Positions 9,759 to 19,779 of a stretch of DNA of 29,903 nucleotides are shown piece by piece. Within the stretch, counting starts at the first letter, position 1. Each line of letters opens with the position of its first letter. Source of the stretch: Chara braunii. Lineage: Eukaryota; Streptophyta; Charophyceae; Charales; Characeae. The translations under genes and the position numbers were made by a program. Location of the stretch: NCBI GenBank assembly GCA_003427395.1, contig BFEA01000303.1, forward strand, positions 1,550,349-1,580,251. The letters run 5' to 3'. Under the pieces are notes generated by a model. It ran no database searches. It had not been told where the DNA came from and was given only the letters and a program-made list of their open reading frames with translations.

Positions 9759-12000
9759 TGGGGCTCGATCCTTGGTCAGGATTACCAAAAACAAAGAGGG
9801 AGGAGAACGGGGTGAACGGACGGGCCCAACCCGGTTTCTCTAGATGGGGAAAAAGGAGGGAGGGGGGACCTATTCCTCGTCGGGCCTGCTTTGCGTAAAG
9901 GGCGATGGATTCCCCTGCGCCAATTCTCAATCCTTGTCGTCGGGTTCGTCGAGGGCTCGGGGATTCACAGCCGTGGGAATTCGACGGGCGGTGGCTGTTG
10001 CCGCGGTCGAGGTGTGGAAACGGGCGGGGAGAGCTCCGGCGTCCTGGGAGAGTTCAGGGAACCAGGCAGCTCCTTTGTACCCCAGAACCAGCCTTCGCCA
10101 CGAGCAGGAGTCCCCCTACCGGCACCAACGGCAACCAAACTGGGGGCGCCACGCAGCGCAAGCCGCAGACCAGGGGAGCATCGTCAGGTCGATGTAAGGC
10201 AGTATAAGGGGCGGGGAAGAAAAGCGGTCTATCAACACAAACCCTTCCCCCGNGATGTGGCAAGCCCGTTCGGGGTTGCGCCAGTAAAGCTGCTCNGTGC
10301 GTCGTAGGGCACTCCGTACGTCCGAGTCGCAGTAGACGCTGTCGTCGTCAACAATGGGGAAAATCGGGAGTGCACGGCGACGCGCGGAGCCGGGGTAAGT
10401 GCACAGGCGAGAACCCGTGCTTGATTGGGAGCCCGTCTCCATACAACAAGCGACAACGTCTCTCTCTCTCTCTCTCTCTCGGGTGCGGCCCCACTCAACC
10501 AGAGGGGTCCGAAGGAGGGGCGGAGCCGTTTGCTGACCACCTTCAGCGGGCACAGCGAACGTCTCCGGTCCTCNACAGCGATGNGCCACGTCAGATGTCG
10601 GCGCCGCGGGACTCCGACTCGAGCGCGCAGGACGGAAGGGATCCCTTCAGCACACGAAGGCCCTCGCCCTACGCGATCGAGCAACGAAACTAATAGGGGA
10701 ACGCGGCAAAAGGAAAAAGGGGTACGATGGCCGACTTAATCATGCATCCAGGCAGACAATCGCCACTCAATACCCAAGGACCACATACATGCATACGCAG
10801 ACTCACACCCCTTCACAAACCATCTCACCGCGACTCACCCCCATGCATACAACCGATTACCCACTCGACGGGACGTTGCATACATCTCACGGAGACAAAG
10901 CAGCAATGGAGAAAAGGAAGCGAGTTTCCTTGTACACAAAACAATTCAATTGGCTGACGCCCTCAGACGCAACCGCGAACTTCCCAAGGACCACCGACCA
11001 CCATAGCCACAAGACCCTGTCGTGATCGGCTCTCGATCTCCACCACTGCTCAATCCCTCCAGCTGGCTTACCGTGAGTCTATCACTAAGCCCGACCCACG
11101 TCGTTACCCTGCCCGTAACTTGGGCTTGTCAAGCCTGTTCGGCGTCGCGGACGTTCGCGCATAGCTCGCGCAGCATTGCAGCCGAGATCAAAGAGGAGGA
11201 GAGGAGGGGGTTGTGACAATTTATAGCGTGGGAGGCGGCGGGTTGTCAGCGCGAGGTGCAGGCAGCGCCGGTTGTGGACGAGCAGGACAAAAGAAGGGTG
11301 GAGGGTTTCGGAAGGGGTGTTCTGCGAAGTCGCGTGGTCAGGCGTGATTGGGGTGTTCGTTCAAGTGGTGCGCCTTTTCGCCTTCCATATTGATCCGCGC
11401 ATCCCAACTACGCAGCCATTCACTCGCGAAGGAAGACGGGGTGGGGATCGAGCTGGGTGTAGGGGAAGACGAAGAGTCCTGCATGGGGGAAACACGCGCA
11501 GCAAGAAAGGAAGATGGCGCGGGGATGCAAAGCAAGAAACGGGGGTGCGAGGCGCGCGAAGAAGTCGGAGCTTAGGCGCGCGCACGCAAAAAATTCAAAA
11601 AGTCCCAACCGAAACCGTTTCTTGGTTTTCATACTGCGGCCGCTATTCGCCCGTGCGGGAGTTATTAGCCAAAGAAAAGTGAAAAAGTCGTTTAAAAAAG
11701 AAAACAAAAGTAAAAAGAAAGAAAAACCCCTTTCTGTTCGCATCCGTACTTCGAGGCTTCCGGGGAATTTTTCCTCAGGGATACGGCAAGCCGTGCGGTA
11801 CGGGTCTGAGCTTATCACAGGGAGGGCCCAGGGCCCTACCTGAGTATACCCTGGGTGACCGTCTCTTTTGACACATCTGTAAAACTGTGTTCACATGGCA
11901 TTGTGTAGAACTCTATGATTGTTGGTCAGGCATGGCCTCAAATTTCAGTCTTTTCCCGCCACTGCCCCTAAAGCTACGGCACTACGCTACAAATCTGAGT
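9759..12000 (-). repeat. 3' LTR (truncated at its outer end)
   Basis: Aligns without indels to the right LTR with an offset of 10164 up to 11553, and 10725 from there to 12000. The difference is the 561-bp duplication in the other copy. It begins at TGGGGCTCGATCC, whereas the right LTR continues outward for another 143 bp (19780-19922), so this copy is truncated or misjoined to the satellite. It contains a (TC)11 run at 10459-10480 and four N positions (10252, 10296, 10574, 10584). Open frames inside the LTR occur on both strands and have no domain signature. Confidence 0.9.
11218..11225 (-). promoter_or_regulatory. Putative TATA box in LTR U3
   Basis: The minus strand reads CTATAAATTG in a GC-rich context. 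The same word is conserved at 21382-21389 and 21943-21950 in the other LTR. It implies a U3 of about 780 bp and a transcript start some 25-35 bp further left. Inferred from sequence only. Confidence 0.5.
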
Positions 12001-12011
12001 CCCCTAATTTC
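12001..12011 (-). promoter_or_regulatory. Weak polypurine tract candidate
   Basis: The minus strand reads GAAATTAGGGG immediately before the 3' LTR start (ACTCAG). The position is right for plus-strand priming, but two T residues interrupt the purines, so it is a weak match. Confidence 0.35.
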
Positions 12012-12155
12012 AGTCGCTCCCGCTTCTGCGCCGCGAAGACAAGGAAGTGATATGTCACATTGGGGCGCTGCCCGGTCTCGTAGATGAGCGTCCCCGCCAG
12101 CCGCGCCGCGATACACCCTTGAAAAGAGGGTGTCAGATATGACTCCCACGTCGGA

Positions 12156-13686
12156 TCAGGGCGCGGCGCCCCCACAATAGCCTCGAGCCTGATGGTGGTG
12201 GGCTCCACCATGAAATTTACCTCTGTCGGATGGACCGTCCGGCTCGGAAGAACTGCTAATGTCAATGATCGGGGCACTCCGGGGTGGCTGGCGGAAGCGG
12301 AAAGGTCCCCCGAGGATGGGGGGTCTGGGTACGGGATCCGGTAATCCCATTCGGCTCCCTCCTCCGGCTGCTGCGGCTGATGGCCCGGCTCCATCAAGAT
12401 TGAGATCGGGCACGCGCGGGAGGGGCGGCGATGGCACAACAGTCTCCTTAACCAGCGTCACCGCACTCACAGGCATAGGGTCGGGATTCCGCACGTGCAC
12501 AGGCTAAACCACCTCCTCGCCGCCACTGATTCGGCTACCTTGCGCTCCTGGCGATGGGTGGTGTCTCTTCCTCTTTGGCGTCTTCTTGGGGGCCTTTGGC
12601 GGCGCAGTTCTGGGATACGATGAGGGAGGTCACAGCGGCTTTTCCTCAGGGAAGTCCTCCAACCTCTCCTCACGCTGCGCAATGTAATCCGGGATGACGA
12701 CCGCGTTGTACGTTCTCCGCGGGGCAGCCGCCGTCCGCAATCGTGGCTGGATCTCCTCTTCCTCGCTCGCGATCACTTGCGCAATGGATAGGAGCTCAAG
12801 ATGTATGAGCTCCAACAATCCCAGATCGGTCGTCTGGAGCTGGGCAAATGGGTACAACGCCACCATCCCCTCCTTCTGCGCTGGCTTGGGCCGTGTGATG
12901 ACGTAATAAACGACGAAGTGCTCCCCGATGGAGTGGTCTTCGTGATCCACGAAAAATCGGAACATCCCCAATGCCACCGACTTATATACCGCACGATGCA
13001 ACTCCCACGAGTCTTCGTCTGCGAAGGGCAGCGGCTCCACATCTGTTAGCTCCACCAAATACTTCGAGAACTCGCGCATAGGATAGGGGCCCTCCGTGAG
13101 TTGATAGCGGAAAGTGGTGTAAGAGAAAAAGGGAGGTATTTAGTATGGGGCAGGGGGAATAGCTTGGATGTTGAGAGGGACGGCGGGAGGAAGAAGCGCG
13201 GGGAGTTGTGGCACCATCACAATTGGTCCGTCCTCTGCCCTGCGTAACAACGCTTCGTGGGCTGTGAATCGGTGTCCTCCCCGTCCTTGCACTCTGGCCA
13301 CTGATCTCGCTGCCTGCACCGCGTATTCGCGCACAAAGCTTCGCACCGGCTCCCAATTCGGCTGCGGCAGAATCGTCAGTCTCTGATAAAGGTGGCGACG
13401 CTATGCACGAAGTTAGGTGCCACCTGGGCGCGGGGAACTCTATGAACACTCGAGTCGTCTCCCGCCCAAGCAACTGCGTCACATCCACGTACACCCCCGC
13501 ATACGTCAGCCGATCACAAAGTAACGAGTATGTCGCCAGATCAGCAACCCCGGATGCTGGCACGTTCACCTGCTGAATATCGTATCGCAACTGCCTTTCC
13601 TCATTGAACTGGTGCCGCAACAAGCGATCGGCAAGCGGCGTGTGGAAGTGCTCGAGGGGCTCATGCTCTGACAAGCGATGGTTCAT
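12156..13686 (-). pseudogene. Additional retrotransposon ORF between integrase and 3' LTR, unknown function
   Basis: A sense-strand coding region starts at an ATG (13684-13686) one base after the integrase stop and runs toward the LTR. The first part (MNHRLSEHEP, then LLRHQFNEE and VYVDVTQLLGRETTRVFIEF) is open to about 13430. A frameshift lies near 13430-13380. A second frame then runs from about 13388 to 12156 and is interrupted at 13140 (TAA), 12630 (TGA) and a TAG near 12504. It includes FRFFVDHEDHSIGEHFVVYY and a Pro/Ser-rich tail with DLNLDGAGPS and IIDISSSSE. Total capacity is about 500 codons. I see no signal peptide, transmembrane helix or known fold, so an envelope-like role is not supported. 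Its position matches the extra ORFs known in some plant Gypsy lineages. Confidence 0.65.
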
Positions 13687-13687
13687 C

Positions 13688-15150
13688 CTACTCCCTGAGA
13701 CTCTCAGCACCTAGGGACGAGGCAGATCGGGAAGAGGAAGAAGACGAAGAAGGAGAGGGGGAGAGAGAGGACAAAGGCTCGGACGGGGCAAGAGCCGATT
13801 CGTGGCCCGGAGATGGCCGAAACAGTCGAAGAGCTGCCGCATGTCGCGTAAGCGACCTGGGCTGCGTGTTATGCCGGGAGACCAGCTTCACGGAGTGTTG
13901 TCCTCGTGCGCCAACTTCTGTCACCTCGTAAATGCCGGTATAGCGTGGGTGGATCTTGGAGGAGCGCGCAGATTTCCGTACCTGCACCAAGTCCCCGATC
14001 TTATAACAGGGCATTGGTCCCGCTGTCGCGTGTCAGTTCTCATAGTCCCGGATCTGCCGTTGATGCGTCAGATCTACGGCCCTTTGTCGCCTTCGGGCTA
14101 ATGCGGGATAGGTCCGGGCCATCAGATCCAGGTAATGCTGGGCCTTCAAGTTGTCCTTGTGTTGGGCCCGGGTTACTCTAACTTCCGTACCCACTAGAGG
14201 TGACAACTGCACTCTGGGGACGCTATTGGTTCTCAGTTGGAACGGGGACACCCCGGTGCTCCCGTGGGGAGTAGCCCGATAGACGGCCAAAATGTGGTCG
14301 ACTATGACAGGCCAGGGCCTGGTATCACCTGTCGTGATATTCCGTCTAAGTGCAGTCTTGATCATTCGGTTGGCGTTCTCTACGAGCCCATTGGCTTGGG
14401 GCCAGTGCCCTGGGGAGTACGAAATTCTAACGTCTGCCCTTACAAGATGTCGCTCTACTTCCCCCTGGAACTCAGATCCATTGTCCATATGTATCTCTTC
14501 TACGTCCAGGTGCATGCACAGAAAGCGATTAATATACTAGGCTACTTCCTGCGAGTTACGACTGGTCATTGGATACGCTTCGATCCATTTCGAAAAATGA
14601 TCTACGACTACAAGAAGAACATTGAGTTCTCCTTGATCAACAGGGTCTCTCGGCACGTTGATGTCCGTCGTATCGATACTGACCTGTTGGAAGAGGCGCT
14701 CTACCCGGGTAGGCACTATTGTACGGGGCATCTGTATCGGCGCCTTATCGGCCGCACAGGCCGGGCAAGTGTGGACGATGTATTTCACATCTTCCCGGAT
14801 TCCCGACCAGTACCATCCGTTTTTCTCTATTGCTTTTTCCGTGTATTTGACTGCAAAGTGGACCGCATCCTCCTCGTGGGCGGCTCGTGTCCAATCGAAC
14901 CTGGGCTGTGGGTGTGGAAGCGTCAGCCAACTAGATCCGTCGACGTCATCGTGTTTTCGCTTTTGAAGGACGGATCCCTACTAGCGGTAATCGTGCGCCT
15001 GTTCCGTGACACGTCGCCGTTCAGTCTTGGTAAGTTCCGTCAGCGGGTCGCATGTCAGTCTCCGTAATAGCAAAAGATCCGTCCAGACTTCCGCTCGGTG
15101 GACACTTGGCAAAAATCCGTCTGCCGTTCTGGCTTCTAGATACCGTTTTT
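13688..15150 (-). pseudogene. Integrase region of pol (broken)
   Basis: Integrase joins element DNA to the host genome. The N-terminal zinc-binding region shows AAHEEDAVHF and then HTCPACAADK. The core shows the catalytic triad in VSIDTTDIN, HMDNGSEFQ and NGLVENANR. The C-terminal small barrel reads GDLVQVRKS through IHPRYTGIYEV, with a Ser-rich end and stop at 13688; no chromodomain is visible. All these parts share one frame but are separated by stops: two adjacent TAG codons (14978-14983), a TAG (14537-14539) and a TGA (14033-14035). A frame change near 15140-15160 links it to the upstream connector, and LEARTADGFLPSVHRAE is readable just downstream of that point. Catalytic residues are present, but the protein cannot be made intact. 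Confidence 0.9.
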
Positions 15151-16116
15151 CCGTAGGTACGTGGTCCGTTCGATAGTTGGGACAGTTCCAACTTTTCTCA
15201 TTCCGATACCGGGCGCAACTCCCATGGGACCGAACGATGTGACATTGACTACATTGTACCTAGGCCCCTCGAGAGGAGGATCTCCCCCGTCTGGTATCAT
15301 GGGCAAGGTGCAGAAGAAACAGACTTGGGAAGGCGTGCTCGGAGGGGAGTCAGGGTCAGGATAGGGGGTTAAAGAATAGGGAAGGGGAGAAGGGGTGGCG
15401 GCCTCCTCAGGGGAGATCGCCATCTCCGATTGATGCAGTACCCTTGCGGAGGACATTCACCTCCCCGTAGTTGGGCTCCGTCGAAGGCGAAATCGGCTTC
15501 CACGAGATGAGCTTTTCGTTCGCGGGACTCTTGTTCGGCGGCTGGAGGCGCGTCAGACCGTCGGCGTTCCCGTGCTGCCTGGTGGCACGGTGGCGGCACG
15601 GTGGCGGATGTCGAAGTCGTAGTCCTGCAATCTCACCGCCCACCTTCCCAAGGTACCCGTGTAGTCCGTGTTGTTCCGCAAGGACAGCAATGGCTGATGA
15701 TCCGTCACGAGCACGAACTTCTGGCCGTACAGATACGGTCGAAAGTGTTGAGCCCCCCACACCACCGCTAAGCACTCACCCTTGCATGCCTCGTAGTTTG
15801 ACTGCACCTGGCTTAGCGTTTTCGACGCATACTCGATGACGTGCTCCCTTCCATCCATTCCTTGCTGAGTCAGCACCGCCGATATCTCCTGCGGCTGCCA
15901 GTCGGTGTGCAGCGCAAACTGTCTTGTCGGATCGGGACGCGCCAACACGGGCGCCGATGTCAGAGCCTCCTTGAGTGCCTGAAAAGCCGCCTCGCATTCC
16001 GGCGTCCAGATCAGCTGCTCCTCCTTCTTCAGCAGGTTCGTCAGCGGCTTGGCGAGGCAGGCGAAGCCCCGAATGAAGCATCGATAATAAGAGGCCAGCC
16101 CTAGGAAGGCTCGAAC
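15136..16116 (-). pseudogene. RNase H and connector region of pol (broken)
   Basis: Directly after the RT stop at 16117 the same frame continues with VRAFLGLASYYR and an RNase H domain. It carries HTDWQPQE (first Asp), EYASKTLSQ, NYEACKGECLAVVW (Glu) and LVTDHQPLLSL (third Asp). The frame ends at 15553 because of an 11-bp tandem duplication (GCACGGTGGCG at 15585-15595 and 15596-15606). Past the duplication the other frame supplies QHGNADGLTR, the expected sequence after RNase H. A further frame change near 15410-15460 leads to a Pro-rich linker with CFFCTLP and YNVVNVTSFG, ending at 15136. The role is degradation of the RNA strand during reverse transcription. Confidence 0.88.
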
Positions 16117-18534
16117 CTAAGTGAGCGTGACAGGGGCCGAGGCTTCTCGGACCGCTACTACCTTCTTGGGATCAGGTTTCAGTCCCTCGACCGTGACGAT
16201 GTAGCCCAAAAAGGAAATTTCGGACAGAAAAAACTCACTTTTCTCCAGAGCCACTTTGAACCCCGCATCTTTCAACGCATGCAACACCCATTCGATATGT
16301 TCCACATGGTATTCGTAGGTTTTGGAAAAGACCAAAATGTCATCCATGTACACAATCACACAGAAATTTATCAACGGCTGTGTCAAACGGGTTTTGTTAA
16401 CGAACTCGGCGAAGGCCATATTCATGGCCCGCTGGAATGTTGCAGGGGCGTTGCAAATTCCCATCGGACACCAGATCCACTGCCACGTGCCCTCGAACAG
16501 GACAAAAGCGGTTTTGGGCCGGTCTTCCGGTCGGACAACGACGTGGTGAAAACCGTGTCGGATATCAAACTTCGAAAAGACCCGAGCGGATCCGATAACA
16601 TCCAACAGATTGTCAATCCGCGGCAGCGGATAGACATCTTTGGTAGTAATAGCGTTTAATTTGCGGTAGTCAATACACACTCGGACTGAACCGTTTCGTT
16701 TTGGCATGAGGACCACGGAAAATGACCATGGTCCAAGCGATGGTTCAACCAACCCCAACCGCTCGAACTCCCGTACCCTTTCCAAGGCCAGCTGTCTTTC
16801 TTTTATGGAATAGCGGTACGGTCGGCAATGTATCGGAGCGCGATCGCCGGTATCAATCGCGTGTTGGATCAGGTGGGTAAGTCCTATATCGTGGTCCTGG
16901 ATGCTGACAGCCTCTGGGTAGGCCCGTATAACTGCCAAAAGAAGGCGCTTGTAGTCGTCAGGCACATGGGCCGGCAGCCGGACGTCCACGTTTCCCTCAG
17001 GGAGGGAGATCGTCGATGTAACCGTGGGGACTGCCGCGTTGGCTTCGGGTGAGGCCCCAAACAGCGAATTGTCGGTTTTTGCCGAAAGCAAGGTCGCGAT
17101 GAGTTGACTGTCTGCTGGTCTTATCGGTTCGTTTTCCATGTCACTGTCATTCTCGAGCTCGGTTTCAGCTGAGGGTTCCACTGAAAAGGCCTGTAACAGC
17201 TCCTTCGGCCTCCATCGATATTCCCTCGTTCGGGGTTGAAACGACACCCCTTCCTTCAAGAGCAGGGCGGCTTTCGCGTTCGTAAGTAGGGGCCTAAGAG
17301 GCAAAAAGGTCAAATCGCACAACCCCCTAAGCTCCGTAAACCTTTCGGGTAGGGGTTCCGTCCTAAGATATAAGGACGCAAGGGGTTCCGAAATGTCAGT
17401 TATTCGCGACACCCTCAGCAGGGGTTCTCCCTGCACCACGGAGGAGAACGCGTGCGACCAATCGGACTCGCTCCGAACTATTTCCATAGGTTCTCGTCGC
17501 CAGGAGTGGCGCCACCGATCCTGAACCTGGATCAGATATCGGTCGGGTACATCAGTCTCGTCAGTTTCCAATAAAGTTTCATTTTTGCCTGGTGACAGGC
17601 GTTGGATCATGTTGATTTGATGGGCTTTCGTAGTGATTCGAGGCGCCGGCTGGGTGTGCATACGCACCGCCAATCTCATCGGTATCGTTTGTGGTTTGGG
17701 GTAGGCCGATGTGAGCACCACTTTACAACTGTCAAAGTGCATTCGCGCTCCGACCGCCGCCTGCCATGGAATGCCTAGCAAAACATCATACGCCTGTACA
17801 TCCAGTACGATTGCGTCGCACAAACAATGCACCCGCCCGACTCGTATAGGCACGTTCGTTATCTGCCCCTTACAATGAATGTTGTCCTCCGTAGCGGATA
17901 TATACAGTTCATCCGGTCGGAGGGGCTGAACCTGTCCTTCCCTTCCCAATTGTTTCGTCAATCTCCAAGAAATGGCGACCGCTAACGATCCCGAGTCTAG
18001 GATGGCGGCCGAGGGGTTTCCCCAGACCTCGCAGTCACACTCAACGCTTTTCCAGGTTATAGGGTAGGCTCGGAGGAATACCTCAGGTTTCTCCGACGCA
18101 GGATCTACGGTCTGGATCATTCCTACCCGGTTTGCTTCGTGCACCTTTGAGGTCGAGGGTTGTGACTCTTCGTTTGTGGGTAGGTCTCGTAGGACCGACT
18201 TTTTGCCCTTTTGACTTTCCTCGAATCAGCGCCTGTTCTTGAGGCATCGTTCGATCAACTTTTCGTTAGCCGCTTCGTAAATGGTTAGCAGGTAGGGAAT
18301 AGGGACGGAGATCCGTAGATCCAGAGCCTTCCATGCATCCAACACGTCGATGTGACCGTCTTTGTACTCAGGGCCAGGGGCCGTCAGATCTTCGAACCCC
18401 GGCCGCCAAGGCCCGAGGTCGCTTTCCTCGGTAATCCTTTGGACGTGACGTATCACTCCAATGGTCCCCGGTTCGAACATCGCCGCAGCCATATACTCAT
18501 CGGGTCCTATCTCGGTGGCCGCAGGGGTCACCAT
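16117..18534 (-). pseudogene. pol: Protease and reverse transcriptase region of pol
   Basis: One minus-strand frame from an ATG at 18534 to a TAG at 16117, with a single internal TGA at 18226-18228. The first part (IGPDEYMAAAMFEP, then FEDLTAPGPEYKDG) is a linker. The aspartic protease shows AILDSGS (Asp-Ser-Gly at residues 50-52 counted from the ATG at 18144) and VLLGIPW. The reverse transcriptase carries LMPKRNGSVRVCIDYRKLN, SKFDIRHGFHHV, the catalytic YMDD (16350-16339) and LEKSEFFLSEISFLGYIV. The start at 18534 overlaps the gag end at 18497 by 38 nt in a different (+1) frame, so pol was made by frameshifting or from a separate start. The stop at 16117 cuts pol just before RNase H. RT identity is certain. 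Confidence 0.93.
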
Positions 18535-19597
18535 TCATCACTGTGGCTACCCTCCCTTGTCCTGCAGCGGTTGGAGCAGCTAACGGGATTTGGGAAGGTC
18601 CGGTGGCCCCCGCGGGCCCATTCTGAGTTCGAGGTTTCGGACAGTCCTTCGCAAGGTGGCCCGACTGATTGCAGTTGTAGCACCGCAGAGGCTGGGCGAC
18701 TCCTGCTGCGGTTGGTCGGGTCATAGGGGTACCGACGGGCATGGCAGTTTGTTGTCGTTCTGCAACTGCCACCCGTTGCCGCTGCAAGTTTTGAACGAAT
18801 TTCGTCAGTCGGGCCACTACCGTGACCAGCTGGGCCGCGACCTCTTTCATTAACATTTCGTCCTCGTCCCGGCCTCCTTGAGCTTGACCAGAGCGTCGGG
18901 AGGTCAACGCGGAAGACGAAATTTTCCGATCCGAATTCTTCTTCGCCGGTCCTAACCCGAAGCGATCCTCGAACATTCGCGCCGTAGCGGAGTAGCTATG
19001 GTGTCGGACACCCGAAGGGTCGTCTTCGTCGGACTCCGAATCCAGACCTACATCGTAATTTTCCTTCCCGTACTTAATGGCATACTGAATGAGCTCCGCG
19101 AGGGTGTGTTCTATCGGGTTGCATTTCTTGCGGATCTTCTTCCGCAAGCGAGAATCGGACAGTCCCCTAACGAAATCAGTCCGCACCATCTTTTCATCGA
19201 CCCCGGAACATTCGGCTAAGTAAGTAAAATGCTCTGCATATCTGGCCAAGGTTTCCCGAGGCTGCTGCGTATATTCTTTTATCAGACGAAGGCACTGTCC
19301 AGGTGCGATGTGATCAAAACAATCGAGAAACTTTCGTTGGAAGGTTAGCCAATTAGTGTAAGGGTTCTGCCCATACCACTCAAAAGCGGTTCCGACTAAC
19401 CTCCCCGGGATTCGTTCTCGGAGCAACTGGTCCGACCAGCCCTGGGCTTTCAAGGCGGCTAGCCAGGTGCGAGGGTCGGTATCATCCTCGGAGAAGATGG
19501 GAACCTCGGAGGGAGAAGGTACAAAATACAGGTGATGATTGGCCATCATCGCGTGGTTATCGCCGCCGTTTCCACCCCCAATTCCGGGTTCCACCAT
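18497..19597 (-). CDS. gag: Gag polyprotein with CCHC zinc knuckle
   Basis: Gag packages the element RNA into cytoplasmic particles. The frame is open from 19684 (a TTG) to 18497. The first ATG in frame is at 19595-19597 (MVEPGIGGG), giving about 366 aa, a usual size for Gypsy gag. The central retrotransposon gag domain reads LVGTAFEWYGQNPYTNW, FQRKFLDCFDHI, and later ETLARYAEHFTYLAE and FVRGLSDSRLRKKI. A nucleocapsid-type knuckle CYNCNQSGHLAKDC (C-x2-C-x4-H-x4-C) lies at 18682-18641, followed by a Pro/Gly/Ala tail. It is the only element ORF I find unbroken. The leader from PBS to ATG is about 170 nt. Expression would depend on the LTR promoter. Confidence 0.9.
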   Translation of the reverse strand: MVEPGIGGGNGGDNHAMMANHHLYFVPSPSEVPIFSEDDTDPRTWLAALKAQGWSDQLLRERIPGRLVGTAFEWYGQNPYTNWLTFQRKFLDCFDHIAPGQCLRLIKEYTQQPRETLARYAEHFTYLAECSGVDEKMVRTDFVRGLSDSRLRKKIRKKCNPIEHTLAELIQYAIKYGKENYDVGLDSESDEDDPSGVRHHSYSATARMFEDRFGLGPAKKNSDRKISSSALTSRRSGQAQGGRDEDEMLMKEVAAQLVTVVARLTKFVQNLQRQRVAVAERQQTAMPVGTPMTRPTAAGVAQPLRCYNCNQSGHLAKDCPKPRTQNGPAGATGPSQIPLAAPTAAGQGRVATVMNGDPCGHRDRTR

Positions 19598-19767
19598 TGC
19601 GGGAGGCGGATCTCGAGCCCGGCCTCTCACGTGGTTTTGATTGCTATTCACGGGCCGACGTTGACGGGGAGCCAGCCTACTCAAAAATAAGAAAAAAAAA
19701 GATCAAAAAGGAAAAACTCCTAAGCAGGGTAATCGTCCTAGGAAAACCTCGGAGCCGAAACGAATCA

Positions 19768-19779
19768 GCTCTGATACCA
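19768..19779 (-). promoter_or_regulatory. Primer-binding site, initiator Met-tRNA type
   Basis: The minus strand reads TGGTATCAGAGC, the classic plant retrotransposon site complementary to the 3' end of initiator methionine tRNA. It fixes the inner edge of the 5' LTR at about 19780 and the direction of the element. Confidence 0.9.

Noticed and set aside
9844-11843. Open frames of 100-157 codons in the LTRs on both strands.
   Set aside because: They overlap in many frames, cross N bases, include translations of the TC run, and carry no domain. They are GC-rich non-coding LTR sequence.
12156-18534. All in-frame stops in pol and the extra ORF could be C-to-T changes (CAG, CAA, CGA), suggesting methylation-driven decay.
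   Set aside because: Every stop codon begins with T and so is trivially compatible with a C-to-T change. Without a consensus of related copies this is no evidence.
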